A DNA stretch of 50,288 bases from Acidovorax sp. NO-1 (GTDB lineage Bacteria > Pseudomonadota > Gammaproteobacteria > Burkholderiales > Burkholderiaceae_C). The stretch spans positions 1 to 50,288 of the forward strand of contig NZ_AGTS01000160.1 in the NCBI RefSeq assembly GCF_000238595.1. The letters run 5' to 3'. Positions 45,772 to 50,288 of the stretch are shown one piece after another. The notes beneath the pieces were generated by a model. It searched no databases. It saw only the letters and a program-made list of their open reading frames with translations, and had not been told where the DNA came from. Positions within the stretch are counted from its first letter, which is position 1; every line of letters begins with the position of its first letter. A program made the translations under genes and the position numbers.

Positions 45772-47502
45772 TCAAGCAGTCTTTTGTTCTTCCAGGCCCA
45801 GCAGATCCTTCATCTCGTCGCGGATCTTGAACTTCTGGATCTTGCCCGTCACCGTCATCGGAAAGCTGGTGACAAAGCGGATGTAGCGCGGCACCTTGTA
45901 GTGCGCAATCTGGCCCTTGCAGAAGGCGCGGACATCGTCCTCGGTGGGCTGGGTGCCGGGCTTGGCGATGATCCAGGCGCAGAGTTCTTCGCCGTATTTC
46001 TGGTCGGGCACACCCACCACCTGCACATCCTGCACCTGCGGGTGGCGGTACAAAAACTCTTCAATCTCGCGCGGGTAGATGTTCTCGCCGCCACGGATCA
46101 CCATGTCCTTGATGCGGCCCACGATGTTGACGTAGCCCTCGGCATCCATGGTGGCCAGGTCGCCGGTGTGCATCCAGCCGTCGGCGTCGATGGCTTCTTG
46201 CGTTTTGGCGGCGTCTTCCCAGTAGCCGTGCATCACCGAATAGCCCTTGGTGCAGAACTCGCCGCGCTGGCCAATGGGCACTGTTGAGCCTGTGTCCGGG
46301 TCCACGATCTTGATCTCCAGATGGGGCTGCACCTGGCCCACGGTGGAGACGCGCTTGTCCAGCGGCGTGGAGGTAGCACTCTGGCAGCTCACGGGGCTGG
46401 TCTCGGTCATGCCGTAGGCAATGGTGATCTCGCGCAGGTTCATCTGCTCCACCACGCGCTTCATCACCTCGGTAGGGCATGGTGAGCCAGCCATGATGCC
46501 GGTGCGCAGCGTGCTCAGGTCGAACTCGGCAAAACGCGGGTGGTCCAGCTCGGCAATGAACATGGTGGGCACGCCGTGCAAGCCGGTGCAGCGCTCGTCC
46601 TGCACCGTCTGCAGCACCGTCAGTGGGTCAAACCCGTCGTTGGGGTACACGATGGCAGAGCCATGCGTGAGGCAGGCCAGGTTGCCCAGCACCATGCCGA
46701 AGCAGTGGTACAGCGGCACGGGGATACACAGGCGGTCGTCGGGCGTGAGCTTCATGCACTCGCCAATGAAGAAGCCGTTGTTCAGGATGTTGCGGTGCGT
46801 CAGCGTGGCGCCCTTGGGGAAGCCCGTGGTGCCGCTGGTGAACTGGATATTGATGGGGTCGGTGGCTCGGAGCGTTGCCGCCACCTGGGCCAGGCGTGGG
46901 TCGGCCACATCGCCGCGCGCCATCAGGTCGGAAAAGCGCAGCAGGCCCGGCTCTTCGCCACCCACGCCAGGCTCGTCGATCCAGACCACGGTGTGCAGAT
47001 GCGGCAGCTGCTGCGCCTCCAGCTGGCCCGGCGTGCCGTGCGCCCATTCGGGCGCCAGCTCGCGCAGCATGCCCAGGTAGTCGCTGGTCTTGAAACGCGC
47101 CATGGTCACCAGCAGCTTGCAGCCTACCTTGTTCAGGGCGTATTCCACTTCAGACGTGCGGTAGGCAGGGTTGATGTTGACCAGCACCAGGCCCACCTGC
47201 GCGGTGGCCAGCTGCATCAGCACCCATTCGGCGTTGTTGTGCGACCAGATGCCCACGCGGTCGCCGGGCACCAGGCCCATCCCCAGCAGCGCGCTGGCCA
47301 GGCGGTGCGCCTCGGTCTGCAGGCTGCGGTAGGTGTAGCGCAGCCCCTGGTGGCGGCTTACCAGCGCCTCGCGCTCGGGCTGGCGGGCCACCATGTCGGC
47401 AAAGAAGGCGCCGAGGGTCTGCTCGATCAGGGGAACACCGGTGGCGCCACGGGCGTAGCTGTCCACCAGCGGTGCGGAGTTCGTTGCGGCGGTACTCGTC
47501 AC
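45772..47502 (-). CDS. Acyl-CoA synthetase (AMP-binding, FadD-like)
   Basis: 576 residues. Adenylation motifs: [16 protein letters not shown] (phosphate loop), [25 protein letters not shown] and the catalytic Lys in [11 protein letters not shown]. In liu clusters such an enzyme probably activates isovalerate or related short branched acids; a medium-chain preference is possible. Starts at GTG 47502 with AGGAG 10 bases upstream; a frame to 47628 would run past the divergent regulator start. It is the first gene of the leftward operon. Confidence 0.93.
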   Translation of the reverse strand: MTSTAATNSAPLVDSYARGATGVPLIEQTLGAFFADMVARQPEREALVSRHQGLRYTYRSLQTEAHRLASALLGMGLVPGDRVGIWSHNNAEWVLMQLATAQVGLVLVNINPAYRTSEVEYALNKVGCKLLVTMARFKTSDYLGMLRELAPEWAHGTPGQLEAQQLPHLHTVVWIDEPGVGGEEPGLLRFSDLMARGDVADPRLAQVAATLRATDPINIQFTSGTTGFPKGATLTHRNILNNGFFIGECMKLTPDDRLCIPVPLYHCFGMVLGNLACLTHGSAIVYPNDGFDPLTVLQTVQDERCTGLHGVPTMFIAELDHPRFAEFDLSTLRTGIMAGSPCPTEVMKRVVEQMNLREITIAYGMTETSPVSCQSATSTPLDKRVSTVGQVQPHLEIKIVDPDTGSTVPIGQRGEFCTKGYSVMHGYWEDAAKTQEAIDADGWMHTGDLATMDAEGYVNIVGRIKDMVIRGGENIYPREIEEFLYRHPQVQDVQVVGVPDQKYGEELCAWIIAKPGTQPTEDDVRAFCKGQIAHYKVPRYIRFVTSFPMTVTGKIQKFKIRDEMKDLLGLEEQKTA

Positions 47503-47597
47503 GGGGTTGTCTCCTGTGTCATCCGGCCCACGCCACAAGACAACGCGGGCGGGCGATCCGTAAGCATAGAAGCCTGAACCCCTGACGGGTGGACACA

Positions 47598-48707
47598 ATG
47601 GTTGCAAATCGTGCCACGGCTGGCACACTCTGTGGCGTGAAGACCACCGACCCTACCGACCATCGTCTCCCAACCACTCCATCTGCCCCTGCCGCAACGC
47701 CCATCGCCTTTGTGCGTGCCATTGTTCTGGCGTACGAGCGGCGCGGCCTGAGCCCCGAACGTGCCTTGGCCCAGGCACAGATTGCGCCGCAGCTGCTGCC
47801 CGACGACAGCGCCCGCATCACCGCCTGGCAGATGGAGCAGATCTCCGACGCCGCCATGCAGGAGCTGGACGACGAAGCCCTGGGCTGGTTCAGCCGCCGC
47901 CTGCCCTGGGGCAGCTACGGCATGCTGGCGCGTGCCAGCATCAGCTCGCCCACGCTGCAGGTGGCCCTGGCCCGCTGGTGCCGCCACCACGGCCTGCTGA
48001 CGGACGACATCGCCCTGCACCTCACCACCCAGGGTGACGCCGCCACCCTGGCCATCACCGAGGCACGCGACCTGGGCGCGCTGCGCGAGTTCTGCCTGGT
48101 ATCCGTGCTGCGCAATGCCCACGGCCTAGCGTGCTGGATGGTGGACTCGCGCATTCCGCTCATCGCTGCCGAATTCGCATTCGATGCGCCACCACATGCC
48201 GATGCCTACGCCGTGCTGTTCCGAGGCCCAGTCACCTTCCACGCGCCACGCACCGCCATCCACTTCGACGCCCGCTACCTGCACCTGCCCCTGCGCCGCG
48301 ACGAGCAGGCCCTGCGCCAGATGCTGCAGCACGCCCTGCCGCTGACGGTGCTGCACTACCGCCGCGACCGCCTGCTGGTGCAGCGCGTGCGCCAGCTGCT
48401 GGGCGCGCCCCTGCCTGGGCAACCGGCCCACGCCCTGCCCCAGCACAGCGCCGAATCGCTGGCCGCCCTGCTGCATGTGTCGCCGCGTACGCTGCACCGG
48501 CAGCTGAAGGAAGAACGCGCCACGCTGCAGGGCCTGAAAGACGAGGTGCGCCGCACCCGCGCGGTAGAGCTGCTGCACCGCACGCAACGGCCCATCAAGC
48601 AGGTGGCGGAGGCAGCGGGGTTTGAGAACGAGAAGAGTTTTATCCGGGCGTTTCGCGGGTGGACGGGGCAGTCGCCAGCGGAGTTTCGGAAAGCATTGCA
48701 GGTCTAG
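47598..48707 (+). CDS. AraC-family transcriptional regulator
   Basis: 369 residues from the ATG at 47598 (GTG at 47589 and 47637 are alternatives). N-terminal ligand domain of the arabinose-binding-like type seen in OruR/ArgR-like AraC proteins, and a C-terminal double helix-turn-helix ([20 protein letters not shown] ... [26 protein letters not shown]). It diverges from the acyl-CoA synthetase gene with 95 bases between starts, so it probably regulates the liu operon and itself. Confidence 0.9.
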   Translation: MVANRATAGTLCGVKTTDPTDHRLPTTPSAPAATPIAFVRAIVLAYERRGLSPERALAQAQIAPQLLPDDSARITAWQMEQISDAAMQELDDEALGWFSRRLPWGSYGMLARASISSPTLQVALARWCRHHGLLTDDIALHLTTQGDAATLAITEARDLGALREFCLVSVLRNAHGLACWMVDSRIPLIAAEFAFDAPPHADAYAVLFRGPVTFHAPRTAIHFDARYLHLPLRRDEQALRQMLQHALPLTVLHYRRDRLLVQRVRQLLGAPLPGQPAHALPQHSAESLAALLHVSPRTLHRQLKEERATLQGLKDEVRRTRAVELLHRTQRPIKQVAEAAGFENEKSFIRAFRGWTGQSPAEFRKALQV

Positions 48708-48797
48708 AGCGCACAGGACCAACGGCGCAGCTGGGCTACCAGTGTGTGAAACTTCAGCGGGTGCAATGACGGCAGAGCAACTTACTCTGAAGAGCCA

Positions 48798-49196
48798 ATG
48801 GCGAACCAATGGGGCATCCCCAAACACATAGAAGAAGCGGTGCTGAAGCGCGACCAACGCTGCGTTTATTGCGGATGTGAATTCGGCTCGCAGCGGGCAA
48901 CCATGCGTTCGTGGGAACACATCATCAATGACATCAACATCACAACGCTGGAGAACATCGCACTTTGCTGTGTGGGCTGCAATGCATCCAAGGGAGCGAA
49001 ACTGCTTTGCGATTGGCTTGATTCACCAAAAGCGAAGCACAGGGGCGTGCTTGAACATAAGCTGGCTCCTGTCGTCATCGCTGCGCGGGAACATGCCAAA
49101 CGGACTGCAATGCACACCGCAGGGTCAAAAGATAGCCAATCTGAAAACCGAATTACAACAGCAGCACAAAGTTCGTTCCACCCAGTAGACCAATGA
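48798..49196 (+). CDS. HNH endonuclease
   Basis: 132 residues. The HNH core is complete: CVYCGCEF, WEHIIND (the first His of the motif), and LENIALCCVGCNASKG, with two Cys pairs for zinc. The ~50 C-terminal residues are polar and without a domain. Its base composition is clearly more AT-rich than both neighbours, which suggests transfer. The stop overlaps the start of the glutathione S-transferase gene (ATGA). No methylase or toxin partner is adjacent. Confidence 0.85.
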   Translation: MANQWGIPKHIEEAVLKRDQRCVYCGCEFGSQRATMRSWEHIINDINITTLENIALCCVGCNASKGAKLLCDWLDSPKAKHRGVLEHKLAPVVIAAREHAKRTAMHTAGSKDSQSENRITTAAQSSFHPVDQ

Positions 49197-49861
49197 TCCA
49201 CCTCCACCACTGCATCAGCGCCCGCTCCTTCCGTCCCCTGTGGATGCTCGAGGAACTGCAGCTCCCCTACACCCTCCACATGCTCCCCTTCCCACCGCGC
49301 GCCAGAGCCCGGTGGTTTCTGGAAGAGAACCCACAGGGCACGGTGCCGCTGCTGGTGCAGGGCGATGTCCGCATGACTGAATCGGCCGCGATGTGCCAGT
49401 ACTTGGCCGCCACGCACCCCGACGCGGGGCTAGATGTGGCGCCCACGCACCCGGCGTATGGCGCCTACCTGAACTGGCTGCACATGAGCGATGCGACGCT
49501 GACCTTTCCGCAGACGCTGGTGCTGCGCTATGGGCGTTTTGAGCCCGCAGAGCGCCAGCAGCCGCAGGTGGTGGAGGACTACAGCCGCTGGTTTCTGGCG
49601 CGGCTGCGGGCGGTAGAGGCGGCCGTGGCGCACAGCGAATACCTGTGCGCAGGCCGGTTTACGGCGGCGGACGTGGCGGTGGGGTATGCGCTGCTGCTGG
49701 CGCAGCACCTGGGGCTGGATGTGCAGTTTGGCCCGGCTACGCAGGCCTACTGGCAGCGTCTGCAGCAGCGGCCCGGCTACCAGCGGGCGATGGCGGCACA
49801 ACTGCGGGCGGCTGAGGAGCAGGATGTGCCTGCCACCCCGGCGCCCGATACGCGGCCCTGA
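49193..49861 (+). CDS. Glutathione S-transferase family protein
   Basis: 222 residues. N-terminal thioredoxin-like domain (HHCISARSFRPLWMLEEL, NPQGTVPLL, MTESAAMCQYLA with the conserved Glu-Ser of the glutathione site) and a C-terminal helical domain with the conserved FTAADVAVGYAL segment. The substrate cannot be predicted. The start codon overlaps the HNH gene stop by 4 bases, an odd coupling for unrelated functions. Confidence 0.92.
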   Translation: MIHLHHCISARSFRPLWMLEELQLPYTLHMLPFPPRARARWFLEENPQGTVPLLVQGDVRMTESAAMCQYLAATHPDAGLDVAPTHPAYGAYLNWLHMSDATLTFPQTLVLRYGRFEPAERQQPQVVEDYSRWFLARLRAVEAAVAHSEYLCAGRFTAADVAVGYALLLAQHLGLDVQFGPATQAYWQRLQQRPGYQRAMAAQLRAAEEQDVPATPAPDTRP

Positions 49862-49922
49862 GAATGGTCAAACTGGGGTGGGCAGATGGCCAGAGGTGTG
49901 AGCCCCACATGCTCCCAGGCCA

Positions 49923-50180
49923 TCAGGATGTGGTGCCGCCGCCCATCGTGCCCTGCAGCACGGCCACCAGGTGCTGTTTGGCTTCGGCCAGTTGTGCCTT
50001 GTCGGCGTCGTGCACCTTGCGAAAGAATGCCGCGCACTCGGCGGCACCCGCAGCTTCGGCGTCCTTGATGTACTGGTCATAGGCCACCAGCGCCTGGGCC
50101 TTGTTCTGGATCAGGGTGACCCAGTCGTACGCCAGGTTGCTCAGGGGATGGGGATCGGAGGAATGTGGTTGTTCTTGCAT
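49923..50180 (-). CDS. Small helical protein of unknown function
   Basis: 85 residues, mostly helical and charged (AYDQYIKDAEAAGAAECAAFFRKVHDADKAQLAEAKQHL), recalling a short ferritin-like or rubrerythrin-like helix pair, but no metal-ligand pattern is complete. AGGAG lies six bases before the ATG, so translation is well supported. No signal peptide. The last 108 bases of the window upstream of it (50181-50288) hold no gene that I can see. Confidence 0.75.
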   Translation of the reverse strand: MQEQPHSSDPHPLSNLAYDWVTLIQNKAQALVAYDQYIKDAEAAGAAECAAFFRKVHDADKAQLAEAKQHLVAVLQGTMGGGTTS

Positions 50181-50288
50181 GGGTGTGCTCCTGTCGAGGG
50201 TGCCGCCAGAAGGCGGCGCCCGCCTGCACGCATAAAGGGTGCACGCAGCACCCTTGGCGGGAGGAAAGCCGTGTGGGCTAACGCTTAA

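Noticed and set aside
1..50288. CRISPR arrays, tRNA and rRNA genes, transposases, phage genes
   Set aside because: No regularly spaced repeats, no recognisable structural RNA sequence and no transposase, integrase or phage motif were seen in any frame.

Overview
The window is a high-GC chromosomal segment that looks like a Comamonadaceae betaproteobacterium, most likely Acidovorax or a close relative. The grounds are gene content (Bug/TctC-type binding protein, a leucine-degradation liu cluster, a four-ATPase UvrA-like protein) and a short dispersed double-hairpin repeat around the motif AGCGCTT-N6-AAGCGC / GCTAT-N7-ATAGC, which I associate with that group. The genus call is inference. I see no rRNA, tRNA, CRISPR array, transposase or prophage.

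Layout. 1-6491 (+): a tightly packed five-gene envelope-glycan operon (large polytopic membrane protein, small EamA/ArnE-like protein, GtrB/DPM1-like glycosyltransferase, secreted glycosidase-like protein, HAD phosphatase). 6570-9098 (-): a NYN/OST-HTH RNA-processing-type protein and a Bug-family binding protein. 9314-12503: a membrane diguanylate cyclase, an Lrp/AsnC regulator divergent from a CtlX-type amidinohydrolase with a palindrome between them, and a Cys-rich YkgJ-type protein. 12693-19323 (-): a lipoprotein and a 1980-residue double UvrA. 19527-21906 (+): two tandem branched-chain-type periplasmic binding proteins without permease genes.

22900-33987: a solute-symporter and signalling block. 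A DUF4212 subunit and an SSS-family symporter are followed by two small membrane proteins, an SSS-domain histidine kinase, a receiver-only response regulator, and a membrane protein that joins a degenerate kinase module to a DnaQ-like exonuclease. A convergent cNMP/CBS/DUF294 nucleotidyltransferase protein closes the block. Between the last two lies an 870-base non-coding region made of nested inverted repeats. 34057-36616 (-): an MHS-type MFS transporter and a DsbA-fold isomerase.

36613-47502 (-) is mainly leucine/isovalerate catabolism: HMG-CoA lyase, 2-hydroxyacid dehydrogenase, methylcrotonyl-CoA carboxylase alpha and beta subunits, methylglutaconyl-CoA hydratase and an acyl-CoA synthetase, with DUF4126, DinB, YbaK and DUF1289 genes interleaved and an AraC-type regulator divergent at the end. 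48798-50180 holds an HNH nuclease, a glutathione S-transferase and a small conserved-looking protein.

The most unusual signal is the dispersed repeat. Six copies can be seen; four of them are read in frame as protein: the C-terminus of CtlX, the N-terminus of a DUF1289 protein, a loop of the carboxylase beta subunit, and the linker that joins the two halves of the giant UvrA. A second inverted-repeat family is also read in frame inside the same UvrA.
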